From the NCBI RefSeq assembly GCF_000012725.1, contig NC_007406.1:1082001-1146000 (forward strand): a stretch of DNA of 64,000 nt, in the 5' to 3' direction. Each line of letters opens with the position of its first letter. Position 1 is the first letter of the stretch. Positions 9,681 to 19,200 of this stretch are shown here, one piece after another. The translations under genes were made by a program, and so were the position numbers. This DNA is from Nitrobacter winogradskyi Nb-255. GTDB taxonomy: Bacteria > Pseudomonadota > Alphaproteobacteria > Rhizobiales > Xanthobacteraceae. The notes under the pieces are model-generated. The model was not told the origin of the DNA and ran no database searches. It was given only the letters and a program-made list of their open reading frames with translations.

Positions 9681-9775
9681 TTGTCAGTTCGTCGTTCCGG
9701 CCGTCCTGGATTTCCGCTCGCTAGCAATGTGGGTGGTGCTTTAGTCATGCGTGGCCGTCGGCTGCGGGAGGCATC

Positions 9776-10906
9776 ATGAAGATTGCCATAGCGAAAGAAA
9801 TCGATGAGTCGGAACCGCGGGTCGCCGCGTCACCCGATACAGTGAAGAAGTTCAAGGCGCTCGGCGCGGATGTCGCAATCGAGCCGGGCGCCGGAACCAA
9901 ATCGGGCGTGCCCGATTCGGACTTCACGGCCGCCGGAGCGCTGGTAAGCCCGGAAGCCGTTAAAGACGCCGATATCATCATCAAGGTGAGGCGGCCCGAG
10001 GCATCCGAACTGGCGCGCTACAAGCGTGGCGCGCTGGTGATCGCGATCATGGATCCTTACGGCAATGAGGCGGCGCTGAAGAAGATCGCGGATGCCGGCG
10101 TATCGGCCTTCGCCATGGAGTTGATGCCGCGAATTACGCGCGCGCAGGTGATGGACGTGCTGTCGAGCCAGGCGAACCTGGCCGGCTACCGGGCCGTCAT
10201 CGAGGCGGCCGAGGCGTTCGGCCGCGCCTTTCCAATGATGATGACGGCCGCCGGTACCGTGCCCGCTGCAAAGGTCTTCGTCATGGGGGTCGGCGTTGCC
10301 GGCCTTCAGGCGATCGCCACCGCGCGTCGCCTCGGTGCCGCCGTCACCGCGACGGACGTGCGTCCCGCTACCAAGGAGCAGGTGGAAAGCCTCGGCGCCA
10401 AATTCCTTGCTGTCGAGGACGAGGAGTTCAAGAACGCGCAGACCGCTGGCGGCTACGCCAAGGAAATGTCGAAAGAGTATCAGGCCAAGCAGGCGGCGCT
10501 CACCGCTGAGCACATCAAGAAGCAGGACATCATCATCACCACGGCGCTGATTCCCGGACGGCCTGCGCCAAGGCTCGTGACGGCGGAGATGGTGCGCTCG
10601 ATGAAGCCGGGTTCGGTGCTGGTCGATCTCGCGGTCGAGCGAGGCGGTAACATCGAGGGCGTCCAGGCGGGGAAGGTCGTCGATCTCAACGGCGTGAAGA
10701 TCATCGGCTTTACCAATGTCGCCGGCCGCGTCGCGGCCTCGGCGTCCAGCCTGTATGCCCGCAACCTGTTTTCCTTCATCGAAACGCTGGTCGACAAGAC
10801 GACCAAGGCGCTGGCGGTGAACTGGGACGACGAACTGGTCAAGGCTACCGCGCTGACCCGGGATGGCGCGGTCATTCATCCGAACTTCCAGCCGAAAAGC
10901 GCATGA
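9776..10906 (+). CDS. pntAA: NAD(P) transhydrogenase subunit alpha part 1
   Basis: 376 residues: an alanine-dehydrogenase-like N-terminal half (MKIAIAKEIDESEPRVAASPDTV) and an NAD(H)-binding Rossmann fold with VMGVGVAGLQAIATARRLGA. This is domain I of proton-translocating transhydrogenase in the split three-gene form of alphaproteobacteria. It passes hydride from NADH to NADP+ at the inner-membrane surface, using the proton gradient. GGGAGG precedes the ATG. First gene of pntAA-pntAB-pntB. Confidence 0.96.
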   Translation: MKIAIAKEIDESEPRVAASPDTVKKFKALGADVAIEPGAGTKSGVPDSDFTAAGALVSPEAVKDADIIIKVRRPEASELARYKRGALVIAIMDPYGNEAALKKIADAGVSAFAMELMPRITRAQVMDVLSSQANLAGYRAVIEAAEAFGRAFPMMMTAAGTVPAAKVFVMGVGVAGLQAIATARRLGAAVTATDVRPATKEQVESLGAKFLAVEDEEFKNAQTAGGYAKEMSKEYQAKQAALTAEHIKKQDIIITTALIPGRPAPRLVTAEMVRSMKPGSVLVDLAVERGGNIEGVQAGKVVDLNGVKIIGFTNVAGRVAASASSLYARNLFSFIETLVDKTTKALAVNWDDELVKATALTRDGAVIHPNFQPKSA

Positions 10907-11023
10907 CGATCATGAGCCCAGCCGGTCAGCGGATTGTTCCGGACAGCACGACGCGCGCGTTGATTTGCGGATTTGCCGGTCACGCGTCTCGCACGCCCGG
11001 AAACGACGAATAGGAATGCGTCC

Positions 11024-11341
11024 ATGGAACATGTCGTGCAGGCCGTCGATCCCTTTGTTTTTCGGCTGTCGATTTTCGTTCTGGCCGTCTTCGTCGGCTA
11101 TTTCGTGGTGTGGTCGGTGACGCCCGCGCTGCATACTCCGCTGATGTCGGTTACCAATGCGATTTCGTCGGTGATCGTCGTCGGCGCGCTGCTCGCCGTC
11201 GGCGTCGGCATGATTTCGGAAGGTTCGGGCTGGGCGCGGGCCTTCGGATTCGTCGCTCTGGTTTTCGCCTGCGTGAATATCTTCGGCGGCTTTCTCGTCA
11301 CCCAGCGAATGCTGGCGATGTACAAGAAGAAGCAGAAGTAG
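11024..11341 (+). CDS. pntAB: NAD(P) transhydrogenase subunit alpha part 2
   Basis: 105 residues starting [18 protein letters not shown]. Three to four hydrophobic helices include [10 protein letters not shown] and the conserved [21 protein letters not shown], part of the proton channel (domain II). The start at 11024 was chosen over an upstream in-frame ATG because it gives the usual length and N-terminus. The protein ends [10 protein letters not shown], as in homologues. The gap to pntAA is 117 bases. Confidence 0.95.
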   Translation: MEHVVQAVDPFVFRLSIFVLAVFVGYFVVWSVTPALHTPLMSVTNAISSVIVVGALLAVGVGMISEGSGWARAFGFVALVFACVNIFGGFLVTQRMLAMYKKKQK

Positions 11342-11499
11342 ATTTTCTCCATGCAGGGTTACTTCCAGTGTCCCGGATGCGAGGCGGCGCGCCGTGCTGC
11401 ATCGCCGATCCGGGATCGCCATAGTTTGGGACGGTTCCGGTTCCGCGCCGCATCGCTTTGCGCTGCGCCGCGCCCGGGACGAGACGCCGGGGCTCCGCC
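11342..11499. repeat. Imperfect inverted repeat inside the pnt operon
   Basis: The 158-base gap between pntAB and pntB contains GTGTCCCGGATGCG near 11369 and CGCGCCCGGGACGAG near 11469 in opposite orientation, with CGCATCGC-type words between. It looks like a palindromic intergenic element inserted within the operon. Confidence 0.5.
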
Positions 11500-12897
11500 A
11501 TGAATGCCGATCTTGCCGCGCTGCTTTACCTCGTCGCAGGTGTCTTGTTCATCCTGTCGCTGCGCGGACTGTCGAGTCCGGCGTCGAGCCGCCGGGGCAA
11601 TTTCCTCGGCATGGCCGGCATGGCGATCGCGGTCGCGACCACGCTCGCGGCGCATCCGCCCGCTGACGCCGTGGCGTGGGTGCTGGTGATCCTCGGTGTT
11701 GCGATCGGCGGCGGCATCGGCGCGGTGATCGCGCGCCGGGTGCCGATGACGTCGATGCCGGAACTGGTCGCGGCGTTTCACTCGCTGGTCGGCATGGCGG
11801 CGGTGCTGGTGGCCGCCGGCGCGTTCTATGCGCCCGAAGCCTTCGAGATCGGAACGCCCGGCAACATCCATGCGCAGAGCCTGATCGAGATGTCGCTCGG
11901 CGTGGCCATCGGCGCGCTGACGTTCACAGGCTCGGTGATCGCATTCCTCAAACTGTCCGGCCGGATGAGCGGCGCGCCGATCATCCTTCCCGCCCGTCAC
12001 ATCATAAACATCGCGCTCGCCCTCGCGCTGGTCTTCTTCATGTACGGGCTGGTGGTGTCGGGCAGCGCGCTCGATTTCTGGCTGATCACCATTTTGGCTC
12101 TGGTGATCGGCGTGCTGCTGATCATTCCGATCGGCGGCGCCGACATGCCGGTCGTGATCTCGATGCTGAACTCCTATTCCGGCTGGGCGGCGGCCGGCAT
12201 CGGCTTCACGCTCGGTAACTCCGCGCTGATCATCACGGGGGCGCTGGTCGGCTCCTCCGGCGCGATCCTGTCCTACATCATGTGCCACGCCATGAACCGG
12301 TCGTTCATCTCGGTGATCCTCGGCGGCTTCGGCGGCGAGACGGCGGCGGCGGGCGGCGCCGGGGGTGAGCAGAAGCCGGCAAAGCTTGGCTCGGCGGACG
12401 ACGCCGCTTTCATCATGAAGAATGCCTCGAAGGTCATCATCGTGCCGGGCTACGGCATGGCGGTCGCGCAGGCGCAGCATGCGCTGCGCGAATTGGCGGA
12501 CTCACTGAAGAAGGAAGGCGTCGAGGTCAAATACGCGATCCATCCGGTCGCGGGCCGAATGCCCGGCCATATGAATGTGCTGCTGGCGGAAGCCAATGTG
12601 CCTTACGACGAAGTTTTTGAGCTCGAGGATATCAATTCGGAGTTCGCTCAGGCCGACGTGGCATTCGTCATCGGCGCCAACGACGTCACCAACCCCGCGG
12701 CGGAGGACGACAAGTCTTCGCCGATCTATGGCATGCCGGTGTTGCAAGTCTGGAAGGCCGGCACGGTGATGTTCATCAAGCGTTCGCTGGCATCGGGTTA
12801 TGCCGGTATCGATAATCCACTGTTCTATCGGGATAACACCATGATGCTGCTTGGCGACGCCAAGAAGATGACGGAGAATATCGTCAAGGGAATGTAA
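11500..12897 (+). CDS. pntB: NAD(P) transhydrogenase subunit beta
   Basis: 465 residues. The first two thirds are membrane helices (LAALLYLVAGVLFILSL and on) with the SMPELVAAFHSLVGMAAVLV segment. The C-terminal third is the NADP(H)-binding domain III with IVPGYGMAVAQAQHAL, YAIHPVAGRMPGHMNVLLAE and IGANDVTNPAA. Together with pntAA and pntAB it forms the complete enzyme supplying NADPH. The start at 11500 gives MNADLAALLYL, normal for the family; upstream in-frame codons fall in the repeat. Confidence 0.96.
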   Translation: MNADLAALLYLVAGVLFILSLRGLSSPASSRRGNFLGMAGMAIAVATTLAAHPPADAVAWVLVILGVAIGGGIGAVIARRVPMTSMPELVAAFHSLVGMAAVLVAAGAFYAPEAFEIGTPGNIHAQSLIEMSLGVAIGALTFTGSVIAFLKLSGRMSGAPIILPARHIINIALALALVFFMYGLVVSGSALDFWLITILALVIGVLLIIPIGGADMPVVISMLNSYSGWAAAGIGFTLGNSALIITGALVGSSGAILSYIMCHAMNRSFISVILGGFGGETAAAGGAGGEQKPAKLGSADDAAFIMKNASKVIIVPGYGMAVAQAQHALRELADSLKKEGVEVKYAIHPVAGRMPGHMNVLLAEANVPYDEVFELEDINSEFAQADVAFVIGANDVTNPAAEDDKSSPIYGMPVLQVWKAGTVMFIKRSLASGYAGIDNPLFYRDNTMMLLGDAKKMTENIVKGM

Positions 12898-12926
12898 CGC
12901 GTCGTAATTCAACAGCGGAGGCCGGC

Positions 12927-13394
12927 ATGGCGGATGATAAGGCGAAGCGCGGCGGAAGCGATGGTCGATTGATCGCGCTGCGTGAGGCTTACGAGGTCCG
13001 TTACTGGTCCAAAAAATTCAACGTCACGCCGTCGAAGCTAAAGGCCGCGGTCAAGGCTGTCGGCCGTTCCGCCAAGACAGTCGAAGGCTATCTCAAGCTG
13101 CAAAAGCGTGCGACCAACGACCGGGCGCTGATCGCGCTGACCCAGCCCTATGAGGTCAGATACTGGGCGAAGAAGTTCAAGGTGACGCCGGCAAGGCTTC
13201 GCACCGCGGTCGGGGAAGTTGGACGCTCCGCGAAGAAGGTCGGTGCCTTTCTCGCCGCCAGGAAGACCGTCAAAAAGAAAACCGCCGTCAAAAAGAAGAC
13301 AGCGGCCAAGAAAGTAAAAACGAAGAAGGTAAAAACGAAGACGCCAAAGGCGACGAAGGCGAAAAAGAGCGCCGGTAAGCGCGCCAGAGCATGA
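12927..13394 (+). CDS. Tandem DUF3606 protein with histone-H1-like lysine tail
   Basis: 155 residues. Two DUF3606 repeats (residues about 11-55 and 62-105) each carry YEVRYW(S/A)KKF(N/K)VTP and AVG(R/E)xGRSAKxV. The last 45 residues are a run of Lys, Ala and Thr (VKKKTAVKKKTAAKKVK) like the tails of histone H1 and bacterial HU/H1-type proteins. Most DUF3606 proteins are about 60 residues with one repeat. Nucleic-acid binding is inferred from the basic tail. AGCGGAGG precedes the ATG. It is 29 bases past pntB and may be cotranscribed. Confidence 0.8.
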   Translation: MADDKAKRGGSDGRLIALREAYEVRYWSKKFNVTPSKLKAAVKAVGRSAKTVEGYLKLQKRATNDRALIALTQPYEVRYWAKKFKVTPARLRTAVGEVGRSAKKVGAFLAARKTVKKKTAVKKKTAAKKVKTKKVKTKTPKATKAKKSAGKRARA

Positions 13395-13757
13395 TCCCGA
13401 CCCGAAAGGCCGCGCCAGCGCAAAGTGGAAACCGGTTTTCGGAAAAGATCATGCCCAAACAGAAAGATAAACGACGAGCCTGATTCAACACGGTTGAATC
13501 GGATTCAACGCAGTTGAAACAGACTCTATAGCGTTTTCGAGCGAAGCATGTCCTCGGGCACGAACCCTAAGGATGGGCAGGGGATCGCGTGGAAGAGGCC
13601 TCGAATCTAGATCATGGTGCCGCGCTTCTGACTCCATCAGAAGCGGAAAGCTGTCGTCGCGAAATATCCATATGAGGACGCAACAGCTTCAGCGCGGGCG
13701 TAAAATCCGCGCTTAACTCATGTCGATGCAGGTGATGTCGAGATGGCGCGTGAGGGC
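13388..13757. repeat. Intergenic repeat (family A copy 2) and hairpins
   Basis: No gene. The repeat begins within the last codons of the DUF3606 gene (AGCATGATCCCGACCCGAA at 13388) and continues with GTGGAAACCGGTTTTCGGAA, as in the copy at 731. It then carries palindromic GATTCAAC/GTTGAATC words, a TAGCGTTTTCGAGCGAAGCAT segment at about 13528, and the CGCTTCTGA/TCAGAAGCG hairpin at 13624-13645. The end of the region would terminate the minus-strand rpsU gene. Confidence 0.75.
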
Positions 13758-14045
13758 TCAGCGCGGTCCACGAGGACCGGCGGCTGGACCACCCCGCCCG
13801 GCTCCAGGTCCGGCGCCAAACACCGGCTTCGGTTTCATCGGCAGCAGGCCCTCGCGCTGCATCTTCTTGCGCGCGAGCTTGCGGGCGCGGCGCACGGCCT
13901 CGGCCTTTTCGCGCGCTTTCTTCTCGGAGGGCTTTTCGTAATGGCCGCGGAGCTTCATTTCGCGGAAAATTCCCTCACGCTGCATCTTCTTCTTCAGCGC
14001 CTTGAGGGCTTGATCGACATTATTATCGCGAACGAGAACCTGCAC
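13758..14045 (-). CDS. rpsU: 30S ribosomal protein S21
   Basis: 95 residues from a GTG at 14045 ([20 protein letters not shown]), preceded by AGAGGA at a good distance. This is the S21 core with [20 protein letters not shown] and the basic stretch [21 protein letters not shown]. The C-terminal 25 residues are Gly/Pro/Ala/Arg-rich and longer than in E. coli S21, a feature of this order. A longer frame to 14135 has no support. S21 helps 16S rRNA recognise mRNA on the small subunit. Monocistronic. Confidence 0.95.
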   Translation of the reverse strand: MQVLVRDNNVDQALKALKKKMQREGIFREMKLRGHYEKPSEKKAREKAEAVRRARKLARKKMQREGLLPMKPKPVFGAGPGAGRGGPAAGPRGPR

Positions 14046-14309
14046 GCGGCATCCTCTTTTCAGTTGAACAGTGTGAGATTTGTCAGACAGCGAAGGGCCG
14101 ACAAAAGCGAAGCCCTCAGCGTCAAGGCCGCCCATATATCAGTTTAAGGCGCGGATGTCCAATGTCGGACGATAATTTGGTTCGCCGGAGCCGCCGAAAT
14201 TCGGGTGGAATTCCCCCAAAGATGCGTGATTGGGGTTCAGCAAGGCCTCACATCGGGGTTTTATAGGCTTGCTCGGGGTGATTGATTCTTCAACAAAGGA
14301 AGGCGTGTC

Positions 14310-15026
14310 ATGGACCTCAGGAAATACGCGGCCGAACTGATTGGCACTTTTTGGCTGACTTTTATGGGATGCGGCAGCGCCGTCATCGCGGCGGCGTTTC
14401 CCGAGGTCGGCATCGGGCTGCTGGGCGTTGCTCTCACCTTCGGCTTGAGCGTCGTCACCATGGCCTACGCGATCGGCCATATTTCGGGCTGTCATCTCAA
14501 TCCGGCGGTCACCCTGGGTCTGACCGCGGGCGGGCGGTTTCCGGCGGCGCAGGTGGTTCCCTACATCATTGCGCAGGTGATCGGGGCGATTGCCGCCGCC
14601 GCGCTGCTCTATGTGATCGCCAGCGGAGCGGCGGGCTTCGATGTCGCCAAGGGTTTCGCATCGAACGGCTACGGTGAGCACTCGCCGGGGCACTACAACC
14701 TCACGGTGTCCTTCATCACCGAGGTGACGATGACGGCCATGTTCCTGTTCGTCATCATGGGATCGACCCACGGCAAGGCCCCGGCGGGTTTCGCGCCGCT
14801 GGCGATCGGGCTCGCGCTGGTGATGATTCATCTTGTCAGCATTCCCGTCACCAACACGTCGGTGAATCCGGCGCGCAGCACCGGTCCGGCGCTTTTCGTC
14901 GGCGGCTGGGCTCTGGAGCAGCTCTGGCTGTTCTGGGTAGCGCCGCTGATCGGCGGTGTTATCGGCGGCGTGGTCTATCGCGGACTCAGCAGTGAGCCGG
15001 AAGGCGTCGTCGCGGGGAAAAAGTAG
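14310..15026 (+). CDS. aqpZ: Aquaporin Z, water channel
   Basis: 238 residues with six membrane helices and two NPA boxes: [10 protein letters not shown] (Asn64) and [12 protein letters not shown] (Asn186). The AqpZ-type N-terminus [25 protein letters not shown] is present. Water selectivity is supported by Arg directly after the second NPA. AAAGGAAG precedes the ATG. A long frame on the opposite strand over the same bases is a codon-bias shadow. A terminator follows at 15041. Confidence 0.96.
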   Translation: MDLRKYAAELIGTFWLTFMGCGSAVIAAAFPEVGIGLLGVALTFGLSVVTMAYAIGHISGCHLNPAVTLGLTAGGRFPAAQVVPYIIAQVIGAIAAAALLYVIASGAAGFDVAKGFASNGYGEHSPGHYNLTVSFITEVTMTAMFLFVIMGSTHGKAPAGFAPLAIGLALVMIHLVSIPVTNTSVNPARSTGPALFVGGWALEQLWLFWVAPLIGGVIGGVVYRGLSSEPEGVVAGKK

Positions 15027-15040
15027 CGTCACAGGCGAGC

Positions 15041-15072
15041 GATTGCCGGGCTTGATCCGGCAATCCTTTTTC
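15041..15072 (+). terminator. Rho-independent terminator of aqpZ
   Basis: GATTGCCGG-gcttgat-CCGGCAATC is a perfect 9-bp stem followed by CTTTTTCT, 15 bases past the aqpZ stop. Confidence 0.88.
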
Positions 15073-15139
15073 TGTGAGAAATCTTTCTCTGGCCAGACGC
15101 GCTTTCGGCGTCGGTGCCATTATCAGTCGGGCTTTGTTA

Positions 15140-16248
15140 TCAGTCGCGGCCCTTGACGTCGGTCACATGCACCTCGGTCACATGGCCCATCTTGCGACCG
15201 GGGAGCGGGGGCCCCTTGCCGTAGATATGAACGGCGGCGCCGGGCACGGTGAGCCACTTCCGGTAATCCAGCACGTCCTTGCCGATCAGGTTGGTCATGA
15301 CGGCGCTGCCCTGCCGCACCGGCTTGCCGAGCGGCCAGCCGGCGACGGCGCGAATGTGCTGCTCGAACTGCGAGACGGAGGCGCCGTCCAGCGTCCAGTG
15401 GCCGGAGTTGTGGACTCGTGGCGCGATCTCGTTGACGAGGAGCGTCGGCCCGCTCGCGCCGCCCACCACGAACATCTCCACGGCCAGCACGCCGATATAG
15501 TCGAGCGCAGCGGCAATTTTCCCGGCCATGTCGCGAGCCTGCGCGGCGAGCGCATCGGGAATCGCGGCCGGCGCGCGCGAATACTTCAGGATGTGATCGT
15601 GATGCTCGTTCTCGGTCACGTCGAAACATTCGACACGGCCATCGGCGCCACGCGCGGCGATAACGGAAATCTCGCGCTCGAACGGCACGAAGGCCTCCAC
15701 GACCGCCGACTTGGTGCAGAGATCGTCCCAGACCTGATCAACGTTGTCGCCCGCGCGAATGATTGCCTGTCCCTTGCCGTCGTAGCCGAACCGGCGGGTC
15801 TTGATCACGGCGGGCAGGCCGATGACCTTGATGGCCTCGCGAAGCGCCTGCGCCGACGCCACGTCGGCATAGGCGGCGGTGCCGATTCCCAGGCCGGTGA
15901 CGAAATTCTTTTCAAGCAGGCGGTCCTGCACCGTTTCCAGGATACGATGATCCGGCAGCACCGGCCGGCGTGCGGCCAGCACCATCGCGGTCGCCGCCGG
16001 GACATTCTCGAATTCATAGGTGATCACGTCGACGTCGGTTGCGAACAGTTCCAGCGCCTCGACGTCGGCGTATTCGGCGCAGGTGGCGTTCTGCACAACG
16101 TCGAACGCTGGGGAGTCCGGGTCCGGCGAGAACACCTGGCACTTGAGGCCGAGGTGCGCGGCCGCCAGCACCAGCATCCGGCCGAGCTGACCGCCACCGA
16201 GAATTCCGATGGTGCCGCCCGGTTTAAGCGTCGGCCGCCGGGAACCGG

Positions 16249-16252
<4 letters not shown>
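15140..16252 (-). CDS. purK: 5-(carboxyamino)imidazole ribonucleotide synthase
   Basis: 370 residues. ATP-grasp enzyme with the N-terminal [16 protein letters not shown], the middle domain [11 protein letters not shown], and the C-terminal [13 protein letters not shown]. It carboxylates AIR to N5-CAIR in de novo purine synthesis. The start is GTG at 16252, whose GTGA overlaps the purE stop, so the two are translationally coupled. A longer upstream frame would run inside purE. Confidence 0.96.
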
Positions 16253-16737
<485 letters not shown>

Positions 16738-16925
16738 TTATCTGTTGTTTCTTCGGGAATCCGGAAACTGATCGGGGTTACAGGAAGGCACCTTGACGAG
16801 GCAAGCGGTCGGGCATGAACTATCCCTTCTTGGTGAACGGCGGCAAGCCTCGCGACGATCAAGACGATGAAAAAGTCACCTATAGGCGCGGGCGAGTCGT
16901 TCGAACGCAGGCCGCCGCCCGGCGT

Positions 16926-17132
16926 TCAGGCGATGATGTCCGGGGTGATCTGGTCTTCGATGAAGGAGATGCGATCGCGCAACTGCAGCTTTCGCTTCTT
17001 CAGCCGCTGTAGCCGCAGCAGATCAGGCGCGGGCGATTGATGCAGCGCATCTATGGCGGCATCGAGGTCGCGGTGTTCCTGTTGCAGGCGGGCGAGCTCA
17101 GCTCCGAGTTCGCGATCTTCTTCGTCGGCCAT
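16926..17132 (-). CDS. DUF465 (YdcH-like) small protein
   Basis: 68 residues from ATG 17132: MADEEDRELGAELARLQQEHRDLD followed by LLRLQRLKKRKLQLRDRISFIED. This two-helix charged coiled coil is DUF465. Function is unknown; the domain is typically 60-75 residues, which is why I chose this start over an upstream one at 17264. A second DUF465 gene begins 235 bases away on the other strand. Confidence 0.82.
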   Translation of the reverse strand: MADEEDRELGAELARLQQEHRDLDAAIDALHQSPAPDLLRLQRLKKRKLQLRDRISFIEDQITPDIIA

Positions 17133-17367
17133 AATGACGTACTGACTTGAATCGCGAAGAGCGGTGCGAAGGGTTGGAATATCAGCTTCGCGAATTATCT
17201 CCCTTGCCCGCGCCGCGCGCAAGTCGCGGGTTCCATGCGAGCGGTTCATTCTGGAATCCCGCAAAAATGATTGGCGCCCCCTTCAGTCCCCATCGACAGT
17301 CTTCATAGTTCATGTAGACTTTAGGGTTCGGGGCGAATCTGAGGTTCATCTCACCGAGGAGGTTCGA

Positions 17368-17553
17368 ATGGCAATTCAGGCGCATCTCGCTGAACTGGAA
17401 CGGAAACATCGCGTTCTGGAAAGCGAATTGCACGATGCTCTCAGGCACCTTTCCAGTGACGACCTGAGGATTGCCGAGTTGAAGCGCCGAAAATTGATGC
17501 TCAAGGACGAGATCGAAAGACTTAAATTCTCCACGGCCGGGACCGTCCACTAA
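17368..17553 (+). CDS. DUF465 (YdcH-like) small protein, second copy
   Basis: 61 residues, MAIQAHLAELERKHRVLESEL then DLRIAELKRRKLMLKDEIERL, the standard DUF465 coiled-coil hairpin. GAGGAGG stands 9 bases before the ATG. Divergent to the copy at 16926; the two are related but not recent duplicates (about 40% similar by eye). Function unknown. Confidence 0.88.
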   Translation: MAIQAHLAELERKHRVLESELHDALRHLSSDDLRIAELKRRKLMLKDEIERLKFSTAGTVH

Positions 17554-17604
17554 ATCCCAACTACTCGCTTTAAAGGGTCACGGAGGCAGTAGCCGTTGAC
17601 TGCT

Positions 17605-17625
17605 GCAGGCTCGCTGCGAGCCTGC
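17605..17625. terminator. Hairpin between DUF465 and oxidoreductase genes
   Basis: GCAGGCTCG-ctg-CGAGCCTGC is a perfect 9-bp stem between two convergent genes, with the same stem sequence as the hairpin at 9166. No T-run, so termination is only probable. Confidence 0.5.
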
Positions 17626-17661
17626 CTTCAACCGGCTGGGTTCGTTGTTTCCGCGCCCGGT

Positions 17662-18768
17662 TCACCGTTGAGCGGCGAGGGCGGCGACGTGATCGGCGAT
17701 CGCAAGTGATGCGGTCAGGCCGGGCGACTCAATTCCGAACAGGTTGATCAGCCCGGACAGGCCGTGGTCCGCGGGCCCCTGGATCATGAAGTCCTGCGCC
17801 GCCACCGCCGGCGGCACGATTTTGGGCCGAATGCCGGAATAGGCGGGAATCAGGGTGTCGTCAGGCAGGTCAGGCCAGTAGCGCCGGATCGCGGGGTAGA
17901 ACCGGGTCGCGCGCGCCGGATCGACGTCATAGTTCGGTGTTTCGATCCATTCCACGTCGGGGCCGAACCGAGGCTGGCCCGCGAGGTCGAGCGTGAGATG
18001 CACGCCAAGGCCGCCGGGCTCGGGGACAGGATAGATCAGGCGCGAAAACGGCGCACGGACGCTGCAACTAAAATAGCTTCCCTTGGCGAGGTAGGCCGGT
18101 GGAATCCGTTCCACGGGCATGCCGTCGATGCGGCGCGCCACTGCCGGAGCATCAAGGCCGGCGGCATTGACCAGCAGGTCACAGACGAGCGTCATCGGCG
18201 CGTCGCCGCCGGTTTTGATCTCAAGCCCATGAGGCGTCGCCCTGGCGCCCGACAGGGGAGTATGAAATGCGAACGCCGCGCCGTCCCGCTCGGCGTCACC
18301 GCGCAAGGCCAGCATGAAGGCGTGACTGTCGATGATGCCGGTCGAGGGAGACAGCAGCCCGGCCACGCAGCGCAGCGCCGGCTCAAGCGCGCGGGCCTCG
18401 TCGCCGTTCAGGAACCGGATGTCTTCAACGCCATTGGCCTCCGCTTGGGCTCTGATGATTTGCAGCCTGTCGACCTCGCCTTCGGTGGCCGCGACGATCA
18501 GCTTGCCGCACATGCTGTGTGGAATGCTGTGCTCCCGGCAGTAAGCGTAGAGGGCCGGGCGACCGCTGACGCAGGTTCGCGCCATCAGGCTGCCGGAGGG
18601 ATAGTAGATGCCGGCGTGTATCACCTCGCTGTTGCGCGACGATGTTCCCGTTCCGATGTTCTCCGCAGCCTCGAGAACGATCACTTCCCGGCCGGCGCGT
18701 GCGAGCCGCCGCGCGACCGCGAGCCCGATCACGCCAGCGCCCACGACAACGCACTCGATCCTGTCCAT
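17662..18768 (-). CDS. FAD-dependent oxidoreductase, LhgO/L2HGDH-like
   Basis: 368 residues from ATG 18768. The FAD-binding motif [20 protein letters not shown] is at the N-terminus, then [21 protein letters not shown], which is typical of the L-2-hydroxyglutarate oxidase branch of the DAO family, and a C-terminal [20 protein letters not shown] segment that closes the FAD site. It probably oxidises L-2-hydroxyglutarate or a similar 2-hydroxyacid; substrate is inferred from family. A TTG start 27 bases upstream is possible but unlikely. Confidence 0.85.
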   Translation of the reverse strand: MDRIECVVVGAGVIGLAVARRLARAGREVIVLEAAENIGTGTSSRNSEVIHAGIYYPSGSLMARTCVSGRPALYAYCREHSIPHSMCGKLIVAATEGEVDRLQIIRAQAEANGVEDIRFLNGDEARALEPALRCVAGLLSPSTGIIDSHAFMLALRGDAERDGAAFAFHTPLSGARATPHGLEIKTGGDAPMTLVCDLLVNAAGLDAPAVARRIDGMPVERIPPAYLAKGSYFSCSVRAPFSRLIYPVPEPGGLGVHLTLDLAGQPRFGPDVEWIETPNYDVDPARATRFYPAIRRYWPDLPDDTLIPAYSGIRPKIVPPAVAAQDFMIQGPADHGLSGLINLFGIESPGLTASLAIADHVAALAAQR

Positions 18769-19200
18769 TTGTAATCCGGACTGTTTTCCGATCAACGCGG
18801 CGCAATTCGCGCCCGCCCGTCATTGAAAGCCCGATTCAACGGCGTTGAATCAAACTCTACTTCATTCCCTCAATCGAGGATGATCCTGTCCGAAACCGGT
18901 TTCCGCTTTGCGCTGGGGGCCGTCCGTGGGTTGGGATCATGTTTTGGCGGGGGCCATTAATCATGAGAGATCGATTGTGGCAATCCGGATCACATTTGCC
19001 AGTCAATCTCAACCACGCGTGTTGAATAGGAGTTGAGGCCGCCGGGCCCGAATGCCGCATCCAAAGTTCTGCCGGCAACGTGTATTGCCGATGATTGTTT
19101 GATTTCGATAGTCGCAAGATCACACGATGGAATGGATGTGATGTATCCCAGGAGGCCAGGATCATGCTCTGGTCTTCATCGCGAAACGAGACGGGATGAA
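18769..19200. repeat. Intergenic repeat (family A copy 3, inverted) and promoter space
   Basis: No gene. From about 18833 to 18955 the family A repeat appears in reverse: CGAAACCGGTTTCCGCTTTGCGCTG near 18892 and GGGATCATG near 18937, led by GATTCAACGGCGTTGAATC at 18833. The remaining 240 bases should contain the promoter of the ABC transporter operon; GAAACGAGACGGG just before 19201 is a weak ribosome site. Confidence 0.65.

Noticed and set aside
11359-12480. 373-residue minus-strand frame over pntB
   Set aside because: Antisense to a well-conserved membrane protein; low-complexity Arg/Asp/His content, no domain.
14139-15032. 297-residue frame on the minus strand over aqpZ
   Set aside because: It is exactly antisense to a clear aquaporin and is a run of Arg/His/Gly/Asp residues, as expected from GC-rich codon bias.
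16738-16925. Possible purine riboswitch before purE
   Set aside because: I could not draw the three-way junction or find the conserved loop sequences.
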